Origin: an uncultured delta proteobacterium
GTDB taxonomy: Bacteria; Myxococcota_A; Polyangia; Polyangiales; Polyangiaceae
NCBI GenBank assembly: GCA_903893335.1
Contig: CAITLX010000922.1
Coordinates: forward strand, 1-10,625
Direction: 5' to 3'
DNA: 10,625 bases
In this document: positions 1 through 6,009 of the stretch, piece after piece
Layout of the letters: each line of letters begins with the position of its first letter
How positions within the stretch are numbered: the first letter of the stretch is position 1
Translations under genes and position numbers: made by a program
Notes under the pieces: model-generated
What the model was told of the DNA's origin: nothing
The model's input: the letters and a program-made list of their open reading frames with translations, nothing else
Databases searched by the model: none

Positions 1-141
1 GTCGGCCTCGACGTCATCGGTGAGCGGCTCACCGAGGTCAACGTGACGAGCCCGACGGGCATCCAGCAGCTCGGGCGGTTCACCGGCACGCGCCCCGAGG
101 ACCGCGTCATCGAGTGGATCGAGCAGCGCGCGCGCAGCTGA
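1..141 (+). CDS. gshB: Glutathione synthetase, C-terminal end (partial)
   Basis: The last 46 codons of a gene that begins before the window, read in frame 1 to a TGA stop. The peptide opens VGLDVIGERLTEVNVTSPTG, which matches the conserved C-terminal ATP-grasp segment of bacterial glutathione synthetase (in E. coli GshB, GLDVIGDRLTEINVTSPT). D4, E12 and N14 of the fragment keep the spacing of the Mg-binding Asp/Glu/Asn of the family. The enzyme joins gamma-glutamylcysteine and glycine using ATP in the cytoplasm, the second step of glutathione synthesis. The tail after the motif ends in a short helix (RVIEWIEQRARS), as is usual. Nothing in the fragment looks broken. The identification rests on this motif alone, because the N-terminal and central domains are outside the window. 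Confidence 0.9.
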   Translation, partial: VGLDVIGERLTEVNVTSPTGIQQLGRFTGTRPEDRVIEWIEQRARS

Positions 142-186
142 GCCGAGAACTTGGCCCGCGCGAGCGCGTCGTGCCCGCATGGGGGC

Positions 187-480
187 ATGCCGCGCACCGC
201 CACCCCCTGCATCGCCTGCACCTCGAGCCCTCGCGCGGCGGACAAGCGCGTGCGCCTCGGTGGGCGCTCGCTGCCGCTGTGCACCGAGCACGCCGCGCGC
301 GCCGCGAGCGCGCGCGTCCGCACCCTCGACGAGCTCGGCAAGCTGCTCGCCTCGCCCGGCGAGCGACGCTCGGCGCTGCCTCGTCGCGCGCCGGCCGCCG
401 AGGACCGTCGCGTGCTGCCCCCGCGCCCCGAGGGGCGTCGTCGCAGCGAGGGGCGCCGCGCGACCGACGAGCACGGCTGA
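187..480 (+). CDS. Small putative zinc-binding protein, C-x2-C/C-x2-H
   Basis: A 97-residue protein of unknown function. It has a Cys pair near the N-terminus (C8-I-A-C11) and a second Cys/His pair (C32-T-E-H35) about 20 residues later. This spacing resembles a small zinc ribbon or treble-clef knuckle; metal binding is inferred. A short segment around RTLDELGKLL (45-54) looks helical, and residues 60-97 are Arg/Glu/Pro-rich and probably disordered. The ATG at 187 has a G-rich run just upstream (181-185). An in-frame TTG at 151 would add 12 residues with one more Cys and His, so the start is uncertain. It lies 45 nt after gshB on the same strand and could be cotranscribed with it. The frame is supported by the paired Cys/His motif and the lack of a better frame on either strand. 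Confidence 0.6.
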   Translation: MPRTATPCIACTSSPRAADKRVRLGGRSLPLCTEHAARAASARVRTLDELGKLLASPGERRSALPRRAPAAEDRRVLPPRPEGRRRSEGRRATDEHG

Positions 481-502
481 CCGCGATCCGCGCCCGCTCG
501 CG

Positions 503-1003
503 CTACTCGGTGCGCTTGATGACGTGGTATCCGAACGGCGTCTCGACGACGCCGCTGACCTCGCCGGTCTTGAGCGCGAACGCCGCGTCGGCGAAGGGCT
601 TGACCATGCGCTCGCGCGAGAAGCGCCCGAGGTCGCCGCGGCGCGCGCCGCCGCCGGGCTCGTCGGTGTACTCCACGACGAGCTTGCCGAAGTCCTCGCC
701 GGCGCGCGCGCGGCCCAGGGCCTGATCGGCGCGCGCCCGCGCCTCCTGCTTGGTGCGCGTGATGCCGCCGCCGGCCATGCGCGAGCCCGCGTACGCGACC
801 AGCAGGTGCTGCGCGCCGATGGTGGGCGCCGCCTCCTCGGCGGACGTGGGCTCGGCGGGCTCGCCGCGCGGCGTCGCCGGCTCGATCGGAGCGGCCGGCA
901 GCGGCGGCTCGGGCAGCAGCGGCGTGCGCCCGAGGCCCGAGAGGGTGCCGTCGCAGGCGACGAGCGCCAGGGCTGCGGCGAGGGGGAGCGCGCTTCGGAC
1001 CAT
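503..1003 (-). CDS. Lipoprotein with PpiC/parvulin peptidyl-prolyl isomerase domain
   Basis: A 166-residue envelope lipoprotein. Residues 1-16 form a signal peptide ending in the lipobox L-V-A-C, with lipidated C17 followed by D18. A Pro/Glu/Ala-rich tether (about 28-60) leads to a single parvulin domain (about 62-165). Family landmarks are AQHLLVAY (64-71), the RRGDLGRF loop (121-128), a conserved Met/Phe patch (MVKPFADAAF, 133-142) and the terminal FGYHVIK (157-163). Such proteins catalyse cis-trans isomerisation of prolyl bonds and usually assist folding of exported proteins. The domain is complete and ends right at the C-terminus, so this is a single-domain foldase rather than a SurA/PrsA type with chaperone arms. 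ATG at 1003 is preferred; an in-frame GTG at 1021 adds six residues and is also possible. It follows the dehydrogenase gene by 46 nt, probably in the same transcript. Confidence 0.9.
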   Translation of the reverse strand: MVRSALPLAAALALVACDGTLSGLGRTPLLPEPPLPAAPIEPATPRGEPAEPTSAEEAAPTIGAQHLLVAYAGSRMAGGGITRTKQEARARADQALGRARAGEDFGKLVVEYTDEPGGGARRGDLGRFSRERMVKPFADAAFALKTGEVSGVVETPFGYHVIKRTE

Positions 1004-1049
1004 CGCCGTCGCTCGTGTCACGGTGCGGCGCGGGGGGCAACGCCCGCGC

Positions 1050-1877
1050 TCAACCCCGCTCGGCGCGCCTTCGCACGCGCCCGAGCGCGCGCGGCTGGAG
1101 CTGCTGCGCGAAGCGGTCGGGCCCCAGGCGCTTGAGGCGCCAGAGCCACCTGCCGTCGCCGTGGGGCAAGACGAAGAGATCGCCGCGCTCGCACCCGCAG
1201 AGCGCGAGCTCGGCCACCTCGGGCGCCTGGATCTTCGAGCGGTCCATCAGCGCGTTGAGCGCCTTCTTCGGCGACTCGCCGTGCGCGCGTGCGCTCTCGC
1301 CGATGCGCGTGCGGAAGAACGTGGGGCAGAGCACCGACACCCCGACGCCCGAGCCGTACAGCTCCCCCGCGAGCGTCTCGGAGAGCGACACGACGGCGGC
1401 CTTGGTCACGTTGTACGGGGCGAGCCCGGGCGGCGAGAGCAGCCCCGCCGCCGACGCGACGTTGAGGATGTGCCCCGCGCCCTGCGCGCGCATCCGCGGC
1501 ACGAACACGTGGCAGCCGTGCACGACGCCCCAGAGGTTGACGCCGACCGCCCAGCGCCAGTCCTCGAGCGGCACGACGCCGACGGGCCCGGCCACGGCGA
1601 CGCCCGCGTTGTTCGCGACGAAATCGACCCCGCCGAAGCGCGCGTCCATCTCGCGCGCGAGCCGCTCGACGTCGGCCGCCTGCGTGACGTCCGCCTCGGC
1701 GGCGTGACCCTCGCCCCCGGCGCGCGTGACCTGCTCGGCGGTCTCGCGCGCGCCCTCGAGATCGAGGTCGGCGGCGAGCACGCGCGCGCCGCGCGACGCG
1801 AGCGCGACCGCGAGGGCGCGGCCGAGCCCGCTGGCTGCGCCGGTGACGAGCGCGCGGGGGCGAGGCGCGAGGGGCAT
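1050..1877 (-). CDS. Short-chain dehydrogenase/reductase (SDR), classical type
   Basis: A 275-residue NAD(P)-dependent oxidoreductase with a complete classical SDR signature: nucleotide-binding TGAASGLG (12-19), D37 at the end of beta-2 (usually NAD(H) preference), ADV (62-64), NNAG (89-92), and catalytic N114, S142, Y155 and K159 (YNVTK). PTFFRT (185-190) follows the usual Pro after beta-6. Residues about 240-275 form a basic tail (WRLKRLGPDRF...RVRRRAERG) beyond the core fold, possibly for membrane or partner contact. The substrate cannot be told. The ATG at 1877 is chosen because an AGGAG lies 2 nt upstream and the Rossmann fold begins about 8 residues later; a GTG at 1913 would add 12 unrelated residues. 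It probably shares a transcript with the downstream parvulin lipoprotein and is divergent from the PDZ protein gene. Confidence 0.93.
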   Translation of the reverse strand: MPLAPRPRALVTGAASGLGRALAVALASRGARVLAADLDLEGARETAEQVTRAGGEGHAAEADVTQAADVERLAREMDARFGGVDFVANNAGVAVAGPVGVVPLEDWRWAVGVNLWGVVHGCHVFVPRMRAQGAGHILNVASAAGLLSPPGLAPYNVTKAAVVSLSETLAGELYGSGVGVSVLCPTFFRTRIGESARAHGESPKKALNALMDRSKIQAPEVAELALCGCERGDLFVLPHGDGRWLWRLKRLGPDRFAQQLQPRALGRVRRRAERG

Positions 1878-1990
1878 CGCTCCTGTGTACCCGCGCCCCG
1901 AGCGCCGCGTCACGGGCGTTCGGCCCGCCGGCAGGGCTCGCCGCGCCCGCTCGCCCCGGCGGTGCTACGCTTCGGGCCCTGGAGGCACAC
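1878..1990. promoter_or_regulatory. Divergent intergenic region with candidate extended -10
   Basis: This 113-bp gap separates the minus-strand dehydrogenase from the plus-strand PDZ protein. On the plus strand, TGCTACGCT at 1963-1971 fits an extended -10 element (TGn followed by TACGCT). That would start transcription near 1978 and leave a leader of roughly 13 nt. A good Shine-Dalgarno, GGAGG at 1981-1985, lies 5 nt before the GTG start at 1991 and fixes that start. No convincing -35 hexamer is visible. On the minus strand AGGAG at 1880-1884 serves the dehydrogenase start. The promoter call is by eye and tentative; the ribosome binding site is firm. Confidence 0.45.
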
Positions 1991-3091
1991 GTGCGCGACC
2001 CTCGCCCGAAAGCCCTCGTCTCGATCGCCGCGCTCCCGTTCGTCCTCGCGGCGGCCGCTTCGCCTGGCGCGCGCGCCGCGGCTCCCCACGCAGCCGCGTC
2101 CGCCGTCGGCTCCGCCTCGGCGGCGTCGGCGAGCGCGTCGGCCAAGCCGGTCGATCACGTAGCGGTCGCGCGCGCGTCGGTCGTCGTGCTCGAGCGGCAG
2201 GGCAAGCCGGTGGGGCTCGGCACCGTGCTCGCGCGCGACGGTCGCATCCTCACCGCGCTCTCGGCGCTCGGCGACGGCAACGGCGTCGACGCGCGCTACC
2301 AGGGGGGCGAGGTCGTGCGCCTGCGCACCGAGCGCGTCGACCGCGCGTGGGACCTCGCGCTGCTCGCGCCCCAGGGCGCCCCCGCCGCCGCGGGTCTGCC
2401 CGCCGGCGACGGCGATCCGCTCCAGACCGGCACCCCCTTCGTCGCGTTCGGCACCGGCACCGGGCGCGGAGCGCGCGTGACCGCCACGCTGCGCGGCCGG
2501 AAATCGGTGCTCGGCGCCGACGGCGTGCGCCTCGACGACGTGCTCGACGTCGGCGGCGTGTCGCTGCGCGAGATCGGCTCGCCCATCGTCGACGTCGGCG
2601 GCACGGTCGCCGCCGTGGTGGTGCGTGGCTGCGCGTCGGCCACGCCCGGCCCCTGCGCCTCCGTGCCCGTCGGGGCACCGGTCGCGGCGCTGCGCGCCTT
2701 CCTCGCCGCCGCGCCTCCCCCCGCCCCCTCGCGCGCGCTGCCCTGGTTCGGCGCAGCCTTCGTCGCCGACGGTGCCGGCGCTTCGCGCGGCTTGCGCGTC
2801 AAGAGCGTCGCCCCCGGCAGCCCCGCGGCGATCGCGCTGCGGCCAGGCGCCAGCCGCGACCAGGCCGACGTGCTCGTCGCCATCGACGGCGTGCCGGTGA
2901 CGACCCCCGACGCCGCCTCGGCCCTCGTGCTCGCGCACAGGCCGGGCGACCGCGTGCGCCTCCTGGTGCTCGGCGCGGGCCTCTTCCGCGACGTGCCCCT
3001 GGTGCTCGGCGAGACGCCCGCGCCGGTCGCGCCCGCTGCTCCCGAGGCCCCGACGGCTCCCGAGGCGCCCGCTGCCCCGACGCCCCGCTGA
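1991..3091 (+). CDS. Exported trypsin/HtrA-like pseudoprotease with PDZ domain
   Basis: A 366-residue exported protein. Residues 1-30 form a signal peptide (basic start, hydrophobic core SIAALPFVLAAAA, A-R-A-A region), followed by an Ala/Ser-rich linker (31-52). Residues about 55-240 follow the HtrA/trypsin-2 layout: GLGTVLARDGRILTALSALG (75-94) aligns with the block that normally carries ILTNxHV, and DLALL (121-125) with the Asp block. The GNSGGP block corresponds to EIGSPIVD (194-201). The His position is S91 and the nucleophile position appears to be I195, while D121 is kept, so the protein is probably not a protease. C214 and C222 could form a disulfide. Residues about 253-338 form a PDZ domain (VKSVAPGSPAA; DVLVAIDGVPV). 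The tail (342-366) is Pro/Ala/Glu-rich. The likely role is peptide or protein binding in the envelope. GTG start set by GGAGG at 1981-1985. A PP2C gene follows. Confidence 0.82.
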   Translation: MRDPRPKALVSIAALPFVLAAAASPGARAAAPHAAASAVGSASAASASASAKPVDHVAVARASVVVLERQGKPVGLGTVLARDGRILTALSALGDGNGVDARYQGGEVVRLRTERVDRAWDLALLAPQGAPAAAGLPAGDGDPLQTGTPFVAFGTGTGRGARVTATLRGRKSVLGADGVRLDDVLDVGGVSLREIGSPIVDVGGTVAAVVVRGCASATPGPCASVPVGAPVAALRAFLAAAPPPAPSRALPWFGAAFVADGAGASRGLRVKSVAPGSPAAIALRPGASRDQADVLVAIDGVPVTTPDAASALVLAHRPGDRVRLLVLGAGLFRDVPLVLGETPAPVAPAAPEAPTAPEAPAAPTPR

Positions 3092-3105
3092 GCCGGCCTG
3101 CGCGA

Positions 3106-3111
3106 TTGACA
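3106..3111 (+). promoter_or_regulatory. Exact TTGACA hexamer, candidate -35
   Basis: An exact TTGACA lies 84 bp before the PP2C start, in the gap after the PDZ protein gene. At 16-18 bp further there is no TATAAT-like hexamer; the region is GC-rich. The element may be the -35 of a promoter with a degenerate -10, allowing the phosphatase to be expressed apart from the upstream gene. It could also be chance. Confidence 0.3.
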
Positions 3112-3141
3112 CCCGCCCCCTGCACGTCGCACGCTCCGGCT

Positions 3142-3159
3142 CGTGCCGTTCGCGGCACG
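3142..3159 (+). other. 7-bp hairpin with UUCG loop between two genes
   Basis: CGTGCCG (3142-3148) and CGGCACG (3153-3159) are perfect inverted copies around a TTCG loop. The closing pair is G-C, so this is not the exceptionally stable C(UUCG)G form. No T-run follows, so it is not a classical intrinsic terminator. It sits between the PDZ protein stop and the phosphatase start and would fall in the phosphatase leader if the TTGACA upstream is used. Possible roles are mRNA processing, attenuation of read-through, or leader structure. Confidence 0.45.
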
Positions 3160-3189
3160 CCTCGTGACCCTGAAGGGGTTGAATAGACC

Positions 3190-3963
3190 GTGCCCGGACC
3201 GCTCCGCGTCGAAGTAGCCGGCGAGACCAACGTCGGCCGCAAGCGCAACCACAACGAAGACAACCTCGCCATCCTCAGCGAGTTCGGTCTCTACATCGTC
3301 GCCGACGGCATGGGCGGCCATGCGTCCGGCGAGGTCGCGTCCAAGCTCGCGGTCGACACGCTGCGCGAGTTCTTCGCCTCGACGGCCGACGACCCCGAGC
3401 GCACCTGGCCGTACAAGGTCGACCGCTCCAAGGGCTACGAGGAGAACCGCCTCATCACCGGCATCAAGCTGGCCAACCTGCGCATCTACGAGGCCGCGCA
3501 GCGCGACGCTCGCCAGCGCGGCATGGGCACGACGGTGGTGTCGATCTTCACCGTCGAGGGGGGCGTGTACGTCGCGCACGTCGGCGACAGCCGAGTCTAC
3601 CGCATCCGCGAGGGGCGCCTCGAGCAGCTCACCGAGGACCACTCGCTGCTCAACGACTACATCAAGATGAAGCGCCTCACCGACGAGGAGATCGCCGCGT
3701 TCCCGCACAAGAACGTGATCGTGCGCGCGCTCGGCATGAAGGACACCGTGAAGGTGGACACGCGCTTCGAGACCCCGCGCAACGGCGACGTGCTGGTGCT
3801 CTGCTCGGACGGCCTCTCGGGGCCCGTCTCCGACCCCGACATCCTCTCCATCGTCGACTCGTCGCCCGACCTCGCCACCGCCGCGCGCCGCCTCGTCGAG
3901 CGCGCCAACGAGAACGGCGGCCCCGACAACATCACCTGCGTGCTCGCTCGCTGGGTCGCCTGA
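3190..3963 (+). CDS. PP2C-family serine/threonine protein phosphatase
   Basis: A 257-residue cytoplasmic phosphatase of the compact bacterial PP2C (Stp/PrpC) type, which removes phosphate from Ser/Thr of proteins using two metal ions. All family motifs are present in order: RKRNHNEDN (17-25, metal Asp D24), VADGMGGHASGEVA (37-50, D39), GMGTT (111-115), VAHVGDSRVYRIREG (128-142), a flap region about 150-185 with VRALG, LCSDGLS (204-210, D207) and GGPDN (243-247, D246). The length is typical and no sensor or membrane segment is attached. In other bacteria such enzymes oppose Hanks-type kinases, but no such kinase is in the window. The start is GTG at 3190; an AAGGGG at 3173-3178 is 11 nt away, a rather long spacing. 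The gene lies 98 bp after the PDZ pseudoprotease on the same strand. Confidence 0.95.
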   Translation: MPGPLRVEVAGETNVGRKRNHNEDNLAILSEFGLYIVADGMGGHASGEVASKLAVDTLREFFASTADDPERTWPYKVDRSKGYEENRLITGIKLANLRIYEAAQRDARQRGMGTTVVSIFTVEGGVYVAHVGDSRVYRIREGRLEQLTEDHSLLNDYIKMKRLTDEEIAAFPHKNVIVRALGMKDTVKVDTRFETPRNGDVLVLCSDGLSGPVSDPDILSIVDSSPDLATAARRLVERANENGGPDNITCVLARWVA

Positions 3964-4027
3964 CCGCCTGCGTGCTTGTCCGCCCGGTCGCGTAAGCCGC
4001 GCGCGCGGCGTGACGCGCGAGGCGCGC

Positions 4028-4052
4028 TTCGCGGCACAACCTGTGCCGTGAG
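4028..4052 (+). terminator. Hairpin downstream of PP2C gene, possible terminator
   Basis: CGGCACA (4032-4038) and TGTGCCG (4042-4048) pair perfectly around a 3-nt ACC loop, and the stem can be extended with G-U and A-U pairs to about 4028-4052. It lies 65-90 bp after the phosphatase stop. No T-run follows directly; TTTT appears only about 15 nt later. It may stop or slow transcription before the lipoprotein gene, or be a dyad for a regulator. A separate palindrome, GCCGCGCGCGCGGC at 3996-4009, lies upstream but is simple GC repeat. Confidence 0.35.
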
Positions 4053-4087
4053 ACGCCGTCGCGGCTGGTTTTGCAGGGCTGGCGCGC

Positions 4088-4103
4088 GGGCACGAGCGTT
4101 GCT
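4088..4103 (+). promoter_or_regulatory. Near-consensus sigma-54 (-24/-12) promoter element
   Basis: GGGCACGAGCGTTGCT matches the sigma-54 consensus TGGCACGNNNNTTGCW at every position except the first T. The invariant GG (4089-4090) and GC (4101-4102) have the required 10-nt spacing. Transcription would begin near 4113-4115, only about 1-3 nt before the lipoprotein ATG at 4116, leaving almost no leader. That makes it either a promoter for a leaderless message or a chance match. No enhancer-binding site is recognised upstream. Confidence 0.4.
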
Positions 4104-4115
4104 CTGATGGGGGCC

Positions 4116-5612
4116 ATGCGCTCCCTCGCCCTGCTCGCGCTCCTCGCCGTTCCTGCTGTGGCCGCCGCGTGCGGCGGCAGCGTCTCCGACGCGCCGGGAG
4201 CGGGCGGCTCCGGCGGCTCGGGGGCCAGCGCGGGCGGAGGTGGCAGCGGGGGTGTGGGCGGCGTCGGCGGGATCGGCGGCGTCGGGGGCTCGGGCGGGGG
4301 TGCCTCGTTCGACGTGCAGCTCGGCAAGGTGACGGTGAAGCCGCTCAGCGGCACGATCCCCGGCAGCGACGGGCCCCCCTCCGACGACCTCGCGATGCGC
4401 GTCGATCTGCGGCTCGCGGCAGACGCCATGACGGCCGTCGTGACGCCGCGCTGGGGCGAGCCGACCGCGTGCACCGTGACCAAGACCGCCGGCGCGCTCA
4501 CGATCGCCGGCGACGTGCGCGTCCGCCGCGCCGTGGCCGGCTCCGTGGTCAGCGACGACTGGACGACGCTCACCGTCGCGCTCTCGGCGACCGGCGCCTA
4601 CACGGGCGTGACGCTCGCCGGGCGCGAGGAGCAGCTTCAGGGCGACGTCGGGTGGGAGTCGGAGATCGCCGCGACGGCCAGCATCGACGTGGACCGCACC
4701 GACCCCGAGCTTCGCGTGACGGTCGACTCGCCGCTCGGCCCCCCCGACGCGCGCCTTCCCTGGGACGCCGTCGCGATCGAGGCGGCCGAGGGGGTGCTCC
4801 CCGACAGCCTGCTCGCGCGCGCCTCGGTCGAGGCTGCCCCGCCGGGCGGCCCCGCGCTCCCGAGCCCGATGCTCTTCGCGATCGCGCCCACCGAGCCCGC
4901 GTTCACGGCGTCGGGCGTCACGCGCGCGGTCGGCTACGCGACGTCGTGGAGCGGGCTCTCGGGCGGCCGAGTGACCGCGACCGTGTCCGCCGGCGCGCTC
5001 GATCCGGCCGGCCACGCGGCTGCGTCGGCGTCGGCCGCGACGCGCGTGCTCGAGGTCGGGCCCCCCGTCGCGGCGTACACGCTCGACGGAGACGCGGGGC
5101 CGCTGCCGGGCGCCTGGGGCCAGGTCGGGTGGTTCGGCGGGTTCACCGGAAGCGACCCGCGGTGCGAGCAGAGCGGGTGCGCCGAGATCGGCCCCTGGCG
5201 GGCGCTCGGGTGCGGACAGACCGAGCGCTCGGGGTTCGCCGGGCGCCTGGCCGCCGCCCCCGCCAAGCAGCTCGTCGTTCGCTTCCGCGTGCGCGCCGTC
5301 ACGATGTACGCCCCCGACCAGCAGCCCTACGTCTACGGCCCGGCGCTCACGCTCGAGGTCGCCTCGCCGAGCCACGAGCCCTCGCGCGCCGCGATCGACG
5401 CGGGCACCTTCACGCGCGACGCGGCGCCCATCGACGACCTGGTGTGGTCGACGCCCTGGAGCGACGCGACGATCGAGCTGCCGCCGAACCTCGGCGACGC
5501 GTTCGGCTTCGCGATCTACGCCGGCTCAGGCCCCGTGCAGCCCGGAGCCTGCGGGCTCCTGCCCCCGCCGGCGACCCTCGCGGTGGACATCGACTCGATC
5601 GCTCTGCGGTGA
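4116..5612 (+). CDS. Glycine-tethered lipoprotein, unknown function
   Basis: A 498-residue putative lipoprotein. The signal peptide MRSLALLALLAVPAVAAAC ends at C19; the lipobox (AAAC) is imperfect at -3. Residues 20-62 are a Gly/Ser tether with GGVGG-type repeats, a style common in myxobacterial surface lipoproteins. Residues about 65-190 look like a beta-rich domain. Residues about 195-315 resemble a bacterial Ig-like fold (DPELRVTVDSP...ARASVEA...ALDPAGHAA). Residues about 318-498 begin with AYTLDGDAGPLPGAW and look like a jelly-roll or carbohydrate-binding-like beta-sandwich with C350, C355, C366 and C479. I do not recognise the family. No catalytic motif is visible, so a structural or binding role at the cell surface is inferred. 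The ATG at 4116 gives a clean signal peptide; an in-frame ATG at 4107 adds three residues. A near-consensus sigma-54 element ends 13 nt upstream. Confidence 0.8.
   Translation: MRSLALLALLAVPAVAAACGGSVSDAPGAGGSGGSGASAGGGGSGGVGGVGGIGGVGGSGGGASFDVQLGKVTVKPLSGTIPGSDGPPSDDLAMRVDLRLAADAMTAVVTPRWGEPTACTVTKTAGALTIAGDVRVRRAVAGSVVSDDWTTLTVALSATGAYTGVTLAGREEQLQGDVGWESEIAATASIDVDRTDPELRVTVDSPLGPPDARLPWDAVAIEAAEGVLPDSLLARASVEAAPPGGPALPSPMLFAIAPTEPAFTASGVTRAVGYATSWSGLSGGRVTATVSAGALDPAGHAAASASAATRVLEVGPPVAAYTLDGDAGPLPGAWGQVGWFGGFTGSDPRCEQSGCAEIGPWRALGCGQTERSGFAGRLAAAPAKQLVVRFRVRAVTMYAPDQQPYVYGPALTLEVASPSHEPSRAAIDAGTFTRDAAPIDDLVWSTPWSDATIELPPNLGDAFGFAIYAGSGPVQPGACGLLPPPATLAVDIDSIALR
4203..4301 (+). repeat. 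Glycine-codon low-complexity tract
   Basis: Codons 30-62 of the lipoprotein are almost all GGC, GGG or GGT with scattered Ser, Val, Ile and Ala. They form irregular GG-x-GG-x units that give the flexible surface tether. The units are not exact tandem repeats. Such a tract can vary in length between strains by slippage or recombination. Confidence 0.75.
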
Positions 5613-5632
5613 CGCGCGGGGCGCCAGGGGCG

Positions 5633-5638
5633 TAGGCT
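5633..5638 (+). promoter_or_regulatory. Candidate -10 (TAGGCT) for a leaderless DUF433 transcript
   Basis: TAGGCT fits the TANNNT form of a -10 element and ends 6 nt before the GTG start at 5645. Transcription starting 6-7 nt after a -10 would begin on or next to the start codon, giving a leaderless message. No good Shine-Dalgarno lies at the right distance, which agrees with this reading. No clear -35 is seen. The call rests on one hexamer. Confidence 0.35.
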
Positions 5639-5644
5639 GGCGCC

Positions 5645-6001
5645 GTGCTCCCCAGGGTCCGCGTTCCCCACCCACACGTCACGCTCGACGCCGACGGCAC
5701 GCCGTTCGTCGCGGGCAGCCGCGTGCCGGTGCGGCGGCTGTTCTCGTGGCACCGGCAGGGCACCACGGTCGAGACGCTGCTCAGGCGCTACCCCCAGCTC
5801 GGCCCCGCGCGCGTGCTCGACGCGCTCGCGTTCGCGTTCGACAACCTCGAGCTCATCGGCGAGGACCTCGCACGCGAGCGCGATCTGCTCGCGCGCAGCG
5901 GCGGCGCCGAGGGGCACGAGCCCGCGCCGCTGTCGCCCAAGGAGCGCGCCGCCGACGCACTCGTGCGCCAGGGCAAGCTCCCCTGGGGCAGCTCGGGCTG
6001 A
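5645..6001 (+). CDS. DUF433 (antitoxin-like) protein
   Basis: A 118-residue protein. Residues about 10-68 match DUF433: a G-x-P-x-(V/I)-A-G-(S/T)-R-V-P-V core (GTPFVAGSRVPV, 18-29), then RLFSWHRQGTTVETLLRRYP (31-50), Q-L, and a helix VLDALAFAFDN (57-67). DUF433 is a small winged-helix-like fold; many members are antitoxins paired with PIN-like (DUF5615) toxins and bind their own promoter. Residues 69-118 are a charged helix and a tail ending KLPWGSSG that are not part of the core. No toxin gene lies on either side: the lipoprotein ends 32 nt upstream and ppk1 converges 8 nt downstream. It is therefore either a solitary regulator or a relic. The start is GTG at 5645 and may be leaderless (TAGGCT at 5633-5638). 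Confidence 0.8.
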   Translation: MLPRVRVPHPHVTLDADGTPFVAGSRVPVRRLFSWHRQGTTVETLLRRYPQLGPARVLDALAFAFDNLELIGEDLARERDLLARSGGAEGHEPAPLSPKERAADALVRQGKLPWGSSG

Positions 6002-6009
6002 GGGCGCGC

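Noticed and set aside
179..1135. A 318-codon plus-strand frame across the small zinc protein and parvulin genes
   Set aside because: Product is Arg/Ala-rich; the parvulin on the other strand and the Cys/His protein in another frame explain the region better.
2296..3708. A 470-codon minus-strand frame opposite the PDZ protein and PP2C genes
   Set aside because: It is antisense to two genes with clear family motifs and its own product has low complexity; a codon-bias shadow.
3996..4009. Perfect 14-bp palindrome GCCGCGCGCGCGGC after PP2C
   Set aside because: Alternating GC repeat that is expected by chance in such GC-rich DNA; not called as an operator or terminator.
3657..5375. A 572-codon minus-strand frame opposite PP2C and the lipoprotein
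   Set aside because: Arg/Gly/Ala-rich product without any domain, antisense to genes with a signal peptide and catalytic motifs.
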